A stretch of 64,000 bases of DNA from Impatiens glandulifera. Taxonomy: Eukaryota > Streptophyta > Magnoliopsida > Ericales > Balsaminaceae. Below the pieces are notes generated by a model. That model worked only from the letters and a program-made list of their open reading frames with translations, ran no database searches and had not been told where the DNA came from. The stretch lies in NCBI RefSeq assembly GCF_907164915.1, contig NC_061869.1, positions 14,919,125-14,983,124 of the forward strand, given 5' to 3'. Both the position numbers and the translations under genes were made by a program. Of this stretch, positions 44,661 through 56,639 are shown one piece after another; the stretch's first letter is position 1, and the number at the start of each line of letters is the position of its first letter.

Positions 44661-44958
44661 TGTTTATTTAACAAATTAATAATTTAAATTATTAATGTGA
44701 AAATACATTTTGAAAGAGGAAACAGAGAGAGTGAGTCTCACATACTTTTTATTTTTTAAGGGATGGAATAATATAATTCCAAAGAATATTTTCACATAAC
44801 CTATTGAAAATTCTAACTTAAAAATTGATGAACATTCATGAATTGCCAACCACATTCAACCATCCTATGAAGATAATATCCTATGAAGATAATAATACAT
44901 TTCTTCTTTTTTTTCTTCAATTATATACATATATGTTGTTGATTTATACATGTATAAA

Positions 44959-46190
44959 ATGGTTTCAACTGTAGGACTAGTACCAATAACAAGGGCATAT
45001 CTAGCTTCTTACTACGACAAGTATCCTCTATCTCCTCTTCCCCATTATGTCTTTCGTCTTACTGCTCAGATTCGCTCAATGTCCGACCATTTCTATAAGG
45101 GTCATTTTTTTTTTTTAAATGATCCGAGGTGAAGATTGAAACCATGATCTGGTGGAAGTATACATCAGCGTTATTCATTGCTATGGAAACAACAAATGGA
45201 CAGGTTTATGTTTTTTTATCATTACTTTACCTACAATGATGATAGTTGGAGTCACATATAACACAATTCAAAGTTGCAGCCTCGTTTTAATTAAACGATC
45301 CAATTTTGAGCCTCAAATAGAAATCGGGCATTTTAAACATACATATTACTATAAGGTGTGTATAAATATGTATGCAGGAGGCAGCAATTAGCTCAGCTTG
45401 GTTCAATCATTGTTAAGTATCTAGTAGGAGTTCCTTAGGTATTTTAAACTTCATTTATTTGTATCATTAATACAATCTTCTTGCTAAATGATCAACAGGT
45501 TTTGCTTGATTTTGTTAGACAAATCAAATGATGTTGATGGGTATCTTCTTTCCCTTTGGAATCTATAACCTAATTATACTAAAACACATTTTTGTTTACA
45601 TCTCTATTTGTATCCGTGTAAGATAGTTCATATAGACTGTTTCCAAATTTGATCTATCTGGATGAGAAATGTAAGGAAAATAATGTTGGGTAGTAATCCA
45701 AATGATAATGTATATGTTGCATCACATTAAAGTCGTCGTCCTGATTTTTTTGTTAGGCCATGGTAGAGCTACAACAAAGATATGAACCGCCCCTATATAA
45801 TCTCACAACAATGGTGCTCAATATTCGACTTTTTCTTGCACTATGGTGGCATCGATTTGGAGACAAAATTGTGAGATATTAATTGTAGTAAATTTTTGTT
45901 TGGAAGATAAAAATTTTTTTTTTGTGTTGTTTTGAATGCATAATATATTTGCAGAGAGAGACATCAAATAACTGATCTAGAAGAAGCAATTGATGTAGAT
46001 ACCTATGAGTTTGAAAATTTAGTGACATTTTATTGGTAAATTTCTTGTTTTCTTTATCTTCATGGTGTTATTATTTACCTTAGGAAATTGCTTTTGACCA
46101 TTTTTTATTTTATTTTACTACCATTGCGGAGATGTATTTGCAAATTCTCCTTTCTTTATCACGACAGAAGCTGCGGGTGCAAAATCTTGA
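44959..46190 (+). pseudogene. Third copy of the 8-exon gene, exon 2 deleted
   Basis: Exon 1 (44959-45100) begins MVSTVGLVPITRAYL and is well kept. Then a deletion joins intron 1 (ACCATGATCTG) straight to the last third of exon 3 (45150-45203), so exon 2 and most of exon 3 are gone. Exon 4 (about 45378-45438) has lost GCAACAGGTGCATATAAG-like sequence and its last codon is TAG instead of CAG. Exon 5 (about 45500-45542) has an inserted A. Exons 6-8 remain at about 45757-45872, 45956-46035 and 46126-46190 with small lesions. It cannot make the protein. Confidence 0.85.
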
Positions 46191-47430
46191 AAAAAATTTA
46201 TTTATTAATTAATACGGATTTTTTTTGGTTCAAAATTTCAGGTATTATTATATTCATTTTAACATTATATTTTTGTTTAGTTTATTGATTGAATTGTTAT
46301 AAAAAATGTTATTAGTTTATCTTTATATGATTGGAATTGAACACAATCTAAATTGTGCAATTCAATAAACATCCTTGTTATAGAAGAGTTAGTAGTCCTA
46401 GAAGAAGAGTATGATATCGAGTTGTTTTGCAGAATTGTAGGTGGTTTGGTATATTAAAATGCATAACTAAACAATATATAAAAAACTGTATATAAATTAG
46501 TTTATTGTAGAATTTTTTCTTTAAAAAAAAAGAAGATTGTTTTAATGTTCTTATTAATATTTTACATATCATAGTTGAATGGTAAAGAACTAAGACGGTC
46601 GAGGATAAGATATTCATGTATCAATTCTTAATATAATAAAAAACTGTATATAAATTAATTTTCTGTAGAGTTTTTTCTTAACAAAAGAAGAAGATTTTTT
46701 AGTGTTCTTATTTATATTTGAATGGCTGAAGAATTGAACTATTAAGGTTGATATTCATGTATACATCAATTCTTAATTTCAACCAAATTATACAAATAAT
46801 ATTTTCATTTTTAATTATGTTAGATTGGTTTAACGTTGAATGCTCAATAAATCGATGACGGTAATGAATTTCAGTTCGATTGGTTTTTGGTTCAATTCAG
46901 ATTAGTTTTATTGATTTTATCAATACATACTAAACGGTTGATGATTCAGTGATTTTAAAAGTTGTTCATATTTCTGATTGTGTTTTATTTTTGGTATTTC
47001 TGATTGAGTTTTATTTTTGGTTTTAACAATTTTGGTAGGTTCCTTACCCAATTATGTTGTGTATATAGTCACTAAAATAATAGAAAGTTTAACATGGGAA
47101 TTAGTTGCACTTAAAGAAAATCGAATCAGTTTTCTACAAAAAAAATCCAAACAAAAAATTATTTGGGATTTTTCCCTTTAACCAATTTACGAATTACACA
47201 AATATTTGACCCAATTTAAAATGCTTATAACCGAAATTGAATATGATTTTGTGTAAAAAAAATTTAATTTCTTTAAAATGGAATAATATTTTTTGGATAA
47301 ATTTCAAAATCAATTTTTTTTCTTGAGTTATTGTTTAAGAACAGTAATCCAGAAAACATCCATTAACAATTTTTTTCTTGAGTTATTTAAGAATTTTAGT
47401 TTTTGAGTTAGTTAAAACGAACGGTGAGTG
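46190..47430. repeat. 3' flank shared with the intact block
   Basis: 46200-47240 follows 16850-17930 with short indels. The GTTGTTTAAGAA / TTTTTTTTCTTGAGTTA words at 47310-47390 form a direct repeat of about 40 bp. No gene. Confidence 0.6.
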
Positions 47431-48047
47431 TTCAATATTTTTGTTCCATTCAATCATATGAATCATAAGGAAATTATTGAAAAGCTCCTTACGCTTTATC
47501 AAAGCCCCAAAACCAGAAACTTGTTTTTGTGGAATGAAACCTCATCCCGATCGAGATGTAACTTCAAATAGTTGTCATAATGAAGCTAGAATTTAATTTG
47601 AATCATTTCAAGATCAAAGACATAGCGTTAGAAACGTTTTACGTACAAATGGTCGTGATATATAAATAAATTATCGCACCCGTTTAACGATAATATTTGA
47701 TGTAACACGCTTTCTATTGAGGCAATGATTACCTTTTCGAGGACATGATGAGTCAAGTAGTTCATCAAATAAAGGTAATTTTCTTGAATTGATTGATTGG
47801 TATAGTCAACGTAATGAAGAGATTTTGTCTTCTTTTGTATCGACTCATGGACAAGAATAATTTAGTAATTGTGCTTGTTAGTATTTTGTAATTGTGTTTG
47901 TTAGTATTTTGTAATTGTGCTTGTTAGTATTTTTATGTAATTATCGAGTAAAATTTTAATTAAAAAATGCATTTATTTGATCGCCAACAAAATGTTATGT
48001 TACTATGTATCTAGCCCACCGAGAAAACATTTATGGGTCCGCCACTG
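47430..48047 (+). pseudogene. hAT-type (ZMYM/DUF4371) transposase fragment with one terminus
   Basis: A decayed frame gives LPFRGHDESSSSNKGNFLELI-like sequence at about 47735-47800, followed by DWYSQRNEEILSSF. That is the DUF4371 region typical of plant zinc-finger MYM-type hAT proteins. The segment ends TGGGTCCGCCACTG at 48034-48047. Its inverse CAGTGGCGGACCCA is, as far as I know, the usual end of such elements. No matching left end is found, so only the 3' part remains. Several stops are present. Confidence 0.65.
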
Positions 48048-48112
48048 CGTGTAACTCTAATGGAATTAAAACATCCGCAGATCCACCAACATCGTGAACA
48101 ATCGATTTTTAG
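48048..48112 (+). pseudogene. 3' fragment of the cysteine-rich peptide gene
   Basis: Starts inside the CxC motif codons (CGTGTAACTCTAATGGAATT) and runs to the TAG at 48110-48112. Like the first copy it has TGA where the intact gene has TGG. The junction with the hAT terminus is exact. The 3' flank to about 48330 also matches 12770-13100. Confidence 0.8.
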
Positions 48113-48737
48113 GAAATGTTGAATTGAAATATTGTGTTTGTATCTTTGATAAACCAATTAATAATATCAAATAATATTGTTGGATAAGCTATTTGAATCA
48201 TGATATTTACAAAGTTGGTCACGAATGTCAAATTTATGAATGTATTAAAAATATGTTAGATCATAAACTTTTATTATTTTCGGTCTAACCCATCAATCCT
48301 AATGGAATAAAAAGACATTAGTGATATATAAAAATAGATCATAGTAATTCAATAAATTAAAGCTCAAATAACCTATTTTTTTTAAGAAACTAGTCATAAT
48401 ATATTTTAAACCTTTTTTCTTTTTTTTTTTTTTCTTTTTTTTTTTCATTCTAGCATGTTTACTTAAAAAAAAAATAGTATGACAATATTGTCTTTCATTA
48501 GCTCTCTCTAATACGATATATTTGGAAATTAATTGTACATCTTAAGATATTAAGTCTGATTTAGAGTTATTTGAATTATTTTCTATATTTTATTTAATGA
48601 TTTTGTTAATCAAATTGTTTAAATTATATTAAATATATATATAAATTTTCTACAATTGTCCAGTGATTATGGGATAATTTCTTTTTTCTAATCTATTTTA
48701 ATTATTTGTTCTCTCTTAATATATATATTTATTTCTC

Positions 48738-48780
<43 letters not shown>

Positions 48781-49700
48781 ATATAATATATATTTATAAT
48801 AATAATAATAATAATTAATAGTTCTTAAATTCTCTTTTATAATAATTAATAATTTATCTCTATTTTATAATTATTAATTTATTTTTCTTAATTAATATTT
48901 TTATTATTTTATCTCTTATATATATAAAAATTATTTTTTTTATTAATTTTATATAAACTTGATAATAATTTTTTATTTAATATTAAATATTTATTTATTT
49001 ATTTTTATATATAAATATTTACCATATACATAATAATACTATATAATAGGGAAAAATGTCAATTTTATCATCGAAATTATACCGAAATATTCACTTATAT
49101 TACTAAAATAAGTTTAGTTCATACCATTATAGTTGAGATTAATATTCACTAAGATATAAATGATTAATATAAATTAAGATATAAATAATTAATATATTAT
49201 AATAAAGAAATAAGAGATTAAAGAGGAGATAAAAAATTATATATATATATATATATTGTATAATATATATTTAATATTAAAGATGAAAAAAATAAAAAAA
49301 AATAAGATTAATAATATAATACTGGTAAATATTAAAAAAATAAGGAGTTCTATAAAAGTGGGGGTTTATACAATTATCTTACCTATAGAGGTCCCTTAAT
49401 TAGGGAAATCAAATCTGCGACAACTCACTAAATAACAAAATTGTTTTTGTTACCTAAGAATCAAATATGATTTTAACATAATAAATAACCACAATTTCGG
49501 TTCATTTTTAGATAGTTAGTCATTTGAGAATGATGTTCCTACTAGGGAGAGCATCTCCAACAACAATCGAAATTTACCACAGAACATGTTAGTTATTATC
49601 GTTGTTTTATGCATATTTCTTATTTATTTAAAAAAAAATAATATCAATTAGAAAAAAACTAATATCAATCAATGAAACTAATTGAGTTCTTACACTACTA
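48113..49700. other. AT-rich intergenic with microsatellites
   Basis: The 3' flank of the peptide gene continues to about 48330. Then come poly-T/pyrimidine runs at 48415-48450, (TA)n at 48738-48778 and (AAT)n at 48795-48815. Nothing else is recognised. Confidence 0.6.
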
Positions 49701-49757
49701 TTTTATATAGATATTTGAAAGTAGAGAAGATATGATAAATTAGCGAAGACAACTGGT

Positions 49758-50356
49758 TTGCAAAATGGTATTGTGGTAGTGATTAAAAATTCTGCTAATT
49801 TAAAAGGCGGCAAGTTGCCAAAGTGTCATTTAATGTGTGAAAGAGGAGGAAAATACAAACCGCCGCGGTATTTTGTTGATGGGCAATCCGTAAAAATGAA
49901 TATACAGGGACAAAAAAAATGTGAATGCCCATTCGAGCTGCGAGGTATACCAATACCTCTAGAACGTGTGATGTGGCGTTTAAGGGTTGTATGTGATTTC
50001 CATAACCATCAATCAGCAGAATCTATGTATGGTCATGAGTACCCGTCTAGGTTAAAACCAATGGAGCGACAGTTTGTGCTCGACATGGCCAATAATACCG
50101 CACCTCGTGAAATTCTTAGTATATTGAAACAAAGAGATCCGTCAAACACTACAGGGATCAAAACCATTTACAATGCCATTTTCACAAATAAATTCGCTAA
50201 ATGGGCCAACCTAAATCAAGTCTAGTATGTCTTCGAACAGTTAATTAAAAAAAATTACCTCCTTGATTACCATACAAATCCAGACACCAATGAAATCACG
50301 GATATTCTTTGGGTTCACCCTAAAAGTCTGTTAAGTTTTTGTCACCATAACAGACT
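49758..50356 (+). pseudogene. Mutator-like (MULE) transposase N-terminal fragment
   Basis: A 155-codon frame begins with a FAR1/WRKY-GCM1-like zinc-binding region: CHLMCERGGKY, CPFELRG, WRLRVVCDFHNH. These give the C-x(n)-C...H-x-H ligands usual in MULE and FAR1-related proteins. It then has TGIKTIYNAIF. A TAG at 50224 interrupts; past it the frame continues FEQLIKKNYLLDYHTN and ILWVHPKSLLSF, the start of the MULE transposase domain. The rest is missing because a Copia LTR begins at 50362. The ATG is not certain, since upstream exons may exist. Confidence 0.72.
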
Positions 50357-50358
50357 TT
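50323..50358. repeat. Perfect 11-bp hairpin next to the LTR
   Basis: AAAGTCTGTTA and TAACAGACTTT are separated by 14 nt, 3 bp before the LTR start. It may be chance or a small insertion scar at the junction. Confidence 0.5.
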
Positions 50359-50361
50359 AAT

Positions 50362-51229
50362 TGTTAGAAAAATTAAAATAGTTAATTTATTTAAGTAAAT
50401 TAACTATCCAAAGAACTTAATCAATTTCAATTATATGTGCAAGCACATCCTCAACCAGACCGGCCAAACCGAATTTCTAAATTGATCTATCCTCTCGGTT
50501 AAACCGAATCGGCTTAATGACATCCGCAAAAACCCGGATCAGTTTAACTTCAGGCCCGACCTAAGTTGCAAACTGATGATGTCCGGCTGGCTCAACGTAT
50601 TGAAGATCCTATAAAGCCAACGGATCAAAAAGGGTGACGACGAGCAATAAATAAGACTCGATCGAGCAATAAATATTGTGTGTAGTATTGTTGATCAAAA
50701 AGTTCTAAGTATTTACATTCATTGTAGAGTGTATTACATCACTGTGTGAGTGCTGTAAAGTGAACGGCGAGCAATAAATAAGACTCGATCGTATTGTGTG
50801 TAGTATTGTTGAATATTCCTAGTGAATATCCTTCTCACAGTTTGAGAAGAAGGGTGACGTAGGAGTTTCATCTCCGAATATCTATAAAATTTGTCTTGTG
50901 TTCTTCATTATTTCCGGCTACACTATCAACCGAATCGAATCACTAACTATTCCAACCAAACCGAATCATTACTTTACCAACCCAACCGACTTTACGTCAT
51001 TCCAATCGATTTCCCCATACTACCTTCTTTAACCGAACCGTGTGTGTTGCTTCAGGTTGAAACATACATTTCCGCCCTTAAACTCGGTTCAAGAGTTTGT
51101 GACAACATGCGTAGTGTGAAGACCGGTTCTAATCTTTAACCAGATTAGTGTCAATTGGTGTGTGTGTTTGTTGTACACAATTCCTTTTAGCCAAACCCCG
51201 GTCCCCTATCAGCGACCCCGATTCTAACA
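50362..51229 (+). mobile_element. 5' LTR of a Copia element
   Basis: Starts TGTTAGAAAAATTAAAATAG and ends GACCCCGATTCTAACA, with TGTTAG...CTAACA inverted ends. The primer binding site follows two bases later. No second LTR occurs in the window, so the 3' part of the element is lost or very diverged. Confidence 0.85.
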
Positions 51230-51231
51230 AA

Positions 51232-51243
51232 TGGTATCAGAGC
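51232..51243 (+). other. Primer binding site for tRNA-iMet
   Basis: TGGTATCAGAGC directly after the LTR is the standard Copia primer binding site, complementary to the 3' end of initiator tRNA-Met. Confidence 0.92.
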
Positions 51244-51283
51244 AAGGTTCTTAACACTTAAGCAACCGAAAAAGCTGGAAAAC

Positions 51284-52310
51284 ATGACTCACAATGTGAG
51301 GCCCCTTATGCTAAACAATGAGGCGTTTGTCGACTAGAAGTTTCAGATGTATCTATATCTAATTACAATGGATGATGAAATGAGCACCATCCTAAAAGAA
51401 GGTCCGATAAAGATTGAGAAAGAGAAAGGTGCATGGACGGCTGGAGACAGGAGAAGAAACAAACTAGACAACCATTGCAAGAGACATATTTTTAAATCTC
51501 TGGACATCAACACTTTCGTCAAAGTCAGAGATTTCCAGAATGCAAAGAAAGCCTTGGAAACAATTATTCAACTCCATGAGGGAAACGAAAAGACTAAGGA
51601 AAATAAGATACTGGTGGCAACTCAGAAGTACGAGAATATCATAATAAAGCCAAGAGAAAACATGAAGGAATTTAGTGATCGGTTCACCAGTGTGGTAAAC
51701 GAGTTTTATACACTTGGAAAGAGATACGATAACAAGGAAATCATTGTTAAGGCATTGAGATCTTTATCAAGTGCATGGGACATAAAGACCATGGTGATGC
51801 GAGAATCAAACAATCTCGCAAATTAAACTGCATGATGTATTTGAGAATCTGAAAGCATACGAGTTTGAGATGAGGTCTCGAATCGAAGACGAATCCTCAA
51901 CGTCAACCACAACCAAAGCCCTGGTGACATTAGTGGAGCCAACCGTTCCGGCACCAATCAAAATTTCTAAACAGTTTACCGTGGATGCGATGCCCATGCT
52001 TGCAAGAAAATTCGAAAGATTCATAAAGAAGAGTCAACCATCAAACAACTACAACTACGATGATAAATATAATGTTAGATGTTATAATTGTAACGCTTTA
52101 GGTCATTACAAGTCGGAGTGCTGAAGACCAAAGAGAGACGACCGAATGCCAATTGATCGTAGACCGGCTGACAACAACCAGATAGGTGAATATCAACAAT
52201 CCAGTGAAGGCAAAGAAATTCAAAAAACATTACTAGCCGATGACGGTGGGAGCTACTAGGCCTATTCCGACACAGAAAACGATGACAACGAGTTTCCTTG
52301 TCTCATGGCC
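51284..52310 (+). pseudogene. Copia gag, disabled
   Basis: The frame starts MTHNVRPLMLNNEAFVD and is cut by TAG at 51335, where family members have TGG. It resumes with a gag (UBN2-type) domain containing LDINTFVKVRDFQNAKKALE and PRENMKEFSDRFTSVVNEF, shifts frame near 51825, and then reaches the zinc knuckle CYNCNALGHYKSEC at 52080-52121 (C-x2-C-x4-H-x4-C, all ligands present). A TGA follows at once at 52122. Gag would form the virus-like particle and bind the RNA. Confidence 0.82.
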
Positions 52311-55300
52311 AAGGAGGAAGAGGTATTTGACTTTTCTTCTGAAGAATTTACCAATGAAGATTTGGTCACTGCTCTCAATGACATGATCATTGAGTTCAAG
52401 AACATATTTTCCCTTATACCAATCCGATTGAACGTCCATACTGATCAACCGAGCAACTTCCAAATCGGTGAATCAAGTGGAACCAAGACCGATGAACTGG
52501 TTGAACTATCCTATGAGAACGAGAAGCTCAAGGAAACAGTTCAATCGCTAACCGAAGAAAATGAAAGATCTAAGTACGTCCTGGCTGCTTGGAAGAAATC
52601 CAATGAAGCCGTGAACCAGATGTCTACCTACCAAAGACATCCCAAATGCAAGTTTGGCCTTGGATACAAAGGTGGCAAATCGGCTAACCGGACACATTCC
52701 AAAGAGTTGAACCTCAACAAGAACAAGATTTCGTTCATAAGCTTCATTAAGAGCAGTTCAACCGATACTGAGGCAGATCATGAAATACCACTAACTAAAG
52801 AAATTAAGTATGTAAGTCCAACCGACACGGCTAAATGGCTTCATCTTGAGAGAAGGAAAGTTAATCGGTCGGTAAGAAACGAAACCGACAGACGCTCATA
52901 TAGAACAAATCAACATTCACCAACACGACGATACAATGAAACACCAATTGGCAGACAGAGAGATGTCAAGCCACGTAATAGTGAAATAATTAACACTAAT
53001 ACTAAGAAAGTCATCCGACTAATTAAAGTTTGGATTTCCAAGGGAATAATCAACCACAGACTCAAGTAAATGTGGGTACCAAATAGGTGTTAATATTTAT
53101 TTTTTTGCAGATTCAGGAGAACAAGCGGCTAGGGAACTCGGAATGGTATTTAGACAATGGTTGCTCCAGACACATGACCGGAAACAAGGAATGCCTAACA
53201 TGAAATTTGCAAAAGACAAAGTATGTTCCGCATGTCAAATGGGGAAACAAATAAAGGCAACTTTTAAAAGTAAATGAAATATTCAATCAACCCGATGCTT
53301 AGAATTACTTCATATGGATTTATTTGGACCGGTCAGGGTCACAAGGTTATACTATGGTTATTATTGATGACTATTCTCGTTTTACTTGGGTGATTTTTCT
53401 GGTTTATAAAAATGAAGCTACTCCAAATTTGATTAAACTACTTAGGAAATTGCAAAATGAGAAATCAATATGAATAAACAAGATTAGAAGTGATAGGAAC
53501 CGAATTTACAAACAGTACGTTAACTACATTCCTTGATGATTCCGGTATTAGGCACGAGTTGTCTAGTGCTAGAACTCCTCAACAAAACGGACTGGCTGAG
53601 AGAAGAAACCGAACTCTCAAGGAAGTCACAAGATCCATGATAGCTGATTCGGGTGTTGCTAAAAACTTTTAGGTTGAAACTATCAACACTTCATGTCATA
53701 CACAAAACTAATCTATGATCAACAAACGGCTAAATAAAACACCGTTTGAAGTATACTATGACAGAGTTCCTAACATCCGGTATCTTAGGATCTTTGGTTG
53801 TAAGTGTTATATTCACATAAACGGTAAACATTATTTGACCGTTTTGTACTCTAAGTCCGATATAGGCATAATGCTGAGATATTCAGTAGTTAGTAAGGCA
53901 TATAGGGTATACAATACTAGGACATTAAATGTTGAAGAATCTTCGCATGTTGTTTTTGATGAATCGGTTGAAAGCAATACTGCTTCATTCTTCGATCTAC
54001 ATAATTGGTTGGAAAACATGAATATACAACCCGATGATGAAGATGAGGTTCCTGTCTTTAGAAGGTTTGTCTATGATCAAGCTGCTCCACAACAGGAAGG
54101 TGACACCTCAGTGTCCACTGAGGAAATCAGTCGGCCTGACTCTGATCAGCCTACCGATCTGTCTAACCTTGATCAGATAACCGGTCACTTGGAAGACATA
54201 ACCGAACCGAACCGTAAAGAAATAAAGATCATCCTCCTTAGGTAATATTAGGTAACCCCTCATTACCCATCCGAACTAGGCATCAACTTTTGGAAGAATA
54301 TGAAAACTCGTCTTTTATATCACAAATTGAGCCGAAAAAGGTGGATGAAGCATTGTCAGATCCCGATTGGATCTTAGCAATGCAAAAGGAACTGAACTAG
54401 TTTGAGAGGAATAAAGTCTGGCATCTAGTTCCAAGACTGAAACACCAGTCGGTTATAGGAACAAGATGGGTGTTCAGAAATAAACTCAATGAAGACGGTT
54501 TAGTTATGAGGAACAAAACCAGATTAGTGGCCCAAGGATATAAACAGGAAGAAGGCATTGATTTTGAAGAATCATTTGCTCATGTGGCTAGACTTGAAGC
54601 CATTAGAATTTTTCTTGCGTTTGCGGCTTTCAAAAATTTCAAAGTATTTCAAATGGATGTTAAAAGCGCATTTTTAAACGGTGAACTAAGTGAAGAGGTT
54701 TATGTTGAACAACCTCCCGGTTTTAAAAATCCAGAATTGATAAGTCATGTGTATCGGTTGAATAAAGCCCTTTATAATTTGAAACAAGCTTCTAGAGCTT
54801 GGTATGATATCTTAACAAAATTATTATTTGATCATGATTTCACAATGGATTCGGTAGATAAGACCTTATTCAAATTTAAGAAAAAGGGACACATATTACT
54901 TGTTCAATTTTATGTGGACGACATAATTTTCTTCTCAACCGATCCAAAGTTGTGTAATAAATTTTCAAAAATGATGAGCAATAAGTTTGAAATGAGTATG
55001 ATGGGAAATTGAGCTTCTTTCTAAGTCTCCAAGTTCGGCAGATCGAAACAGGAACTTTTATCAACCAATCTAAGTATACAACCGAACTATTAAAGAAATT
55101 TGGAATGGACACGTGTGCCGAAGCGGCTACTCCAATGAGCTCATCCGTTAAGCTAGATAAAGACGAAGACGATCAAGGAGTAGACATAACGGTTTACTGA
55201 AGAATCATCAGTTCACTTCTATATTTGACAGTCAGTCGACCGGACATTCTGTTCGCGGTCGGTGTATGCGGAAGATTCCAAGCAAATCCGAAACAATCTC

Positions 55301-55865
55301 ACTATACCGCTGTGAAAAGAAATTCTAAAATACTTAAAATCACTCAAGATGTAGGACTGTGGTATCCGAAGGATTCCAGTTTCAACCTAATAAGTTACTC
55401 TGACGTAGATTATGTAGGTTGCAAGATAGACCGAAAAAGTATCAGCGGTACATGCCAATTATTGGGAGACCGACTTTTTTCCTGGTACAACAAGAAACAA
55501 ACTTCAGTCGCTACTTCAACCGTAGAGGCAGAATATCTTGCATCCGGAAGCTACTATGCTCAACTCCTCTAGATTCAACAGCAATTGAAGAATTTCAGAG
55601 TAATTGCTGAGGAATCTCCGATCTTTGTGACAACACAAGAGCGATAACTATTACATATAATTCGATGTTGCACTCAAGAACAAAATATATCGATATCAGG
55701 CATCACTTCATCTGGGAAAATGTGCAGCAGAAACACATCCGGCTGGAATATGTCTCAACCGAACAATAAGTGGCCGACATCTTCACTAAGCCACTACAAG
55801 AAGCTAAGTTTTCATTCTTTCGAAATATCTTAGAACTTGCTGACAATAAACAAATTATGCCTTAA
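52305..55865 (+). pseudogene. Copia pol (protease, integrase, RT, RNase H), disabled
   Basis: After a charged gag-pol linker (52305-53069), the protease region keeps only an LDNGCSRHMTGNKECL trace near 53150-53200. It is fused by deletion to the pre-integrase KVCSACQMGKQIKATF. Integrase shows ARTPQQNGLAERRNRTL at 53565-53640. Reverse transcriptase (54470-55012) has [20 protein letters not shown] and the catalytic FYVDDIIFF (54909-54935). RNase H (about 55225-55750) has KKQTSVATSTVEAEYLAS. The polyprotein ends DIFTKPLQEAKFSF...IMP-stop at 55863. There are many stops and frame changes (for example about 53460, 53670, 54245, 55012, 55198). The order PR-IN-RT-RH defines Copia. Confidence 0.88.
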
Positions 55866-56577
55866 AAACCTTTGCATGTTTTCAAAAACATATTTTCTCA
55901 TGAAAAACCGGGGCATGATCGCAAGGAGAAGCTCATGCTTCTCAAACCATGCTCGTGGAATTTTTGAAAAAAAATCTGATCGAATACTTACTTTCAAAAT
56001 ATACTCATGATATTTAAAAACCGGTCAGAACCTTTCTCTTCATATGCATAAAAATCTATGGAATAAACGGTCAAGTATGCTAAACTGGACAACTGTCTCC
56101 GGTTGAGATTGGTAAAATGACTCTACCAAATTATCTGTACATAAATCGAGCGGTTCAAATGACTCGGATAAAACAGATGGTTTATTCCTTAACTTGAATA
56201 AATGTCGCTTAAACTCGACATCTCTTCACACCGGAATAATCTATCTCGATAAATCAGTCATGGAAAACCAACCAATAAATTACACCATAATTTCGGTAAG
56301 TGCATTTTTCGGTTAACTTGGGACAGCTGGACGTTGTTTGTCATGCATTCTTGATAATTACCTTATGAAAATAAAACAGTCTAACTCTTAAACAAAGTGA
56401 AGACACGTGTCTATCACTGAAAGAGAAAGACTAACACTCCACCTAAATATCTTAAAACCATAATGAAAATTTGTCTTCATCATTACACTTTGAAAATAAC
56501 CATTATATCTAACATGTTAACTCTACCATATCTAATTATAATGATGACATAACTAAACATGCTAACCGACCCCTGGC
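55866..56577. other. Spacer after pol
   Basis: No frame is supported. It contains scattered AACCGG and CCGGTT words in common with the LTR and with the spacers 57360-57820 and 58650-59080, which suggests that all of this belongs to one element. Confidence 0.5.
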
Positions 56578-56588
56578 TATTTAAATAG
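56578..56588 (+). promoter_or_regulatory. TATA-like box of extra ORF 1
   Basis: TATTTAAATAG lies 52 bp before the ATG at 56640. Similar boxes sit before the two related ORFs downstream. Confidence 0.5.
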
Positions 56589-56639
56589 CACATCAAATTT
56601 CATTTCAAACATCACTCTCTACAAAAACTCTTAAGGAAA

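Noticed and set aside
50891..51139. Protein-coding frame of 82 codons
   Set aside because: It lies entirely within the Copia 5' LTR and has no similarity to a known domain.
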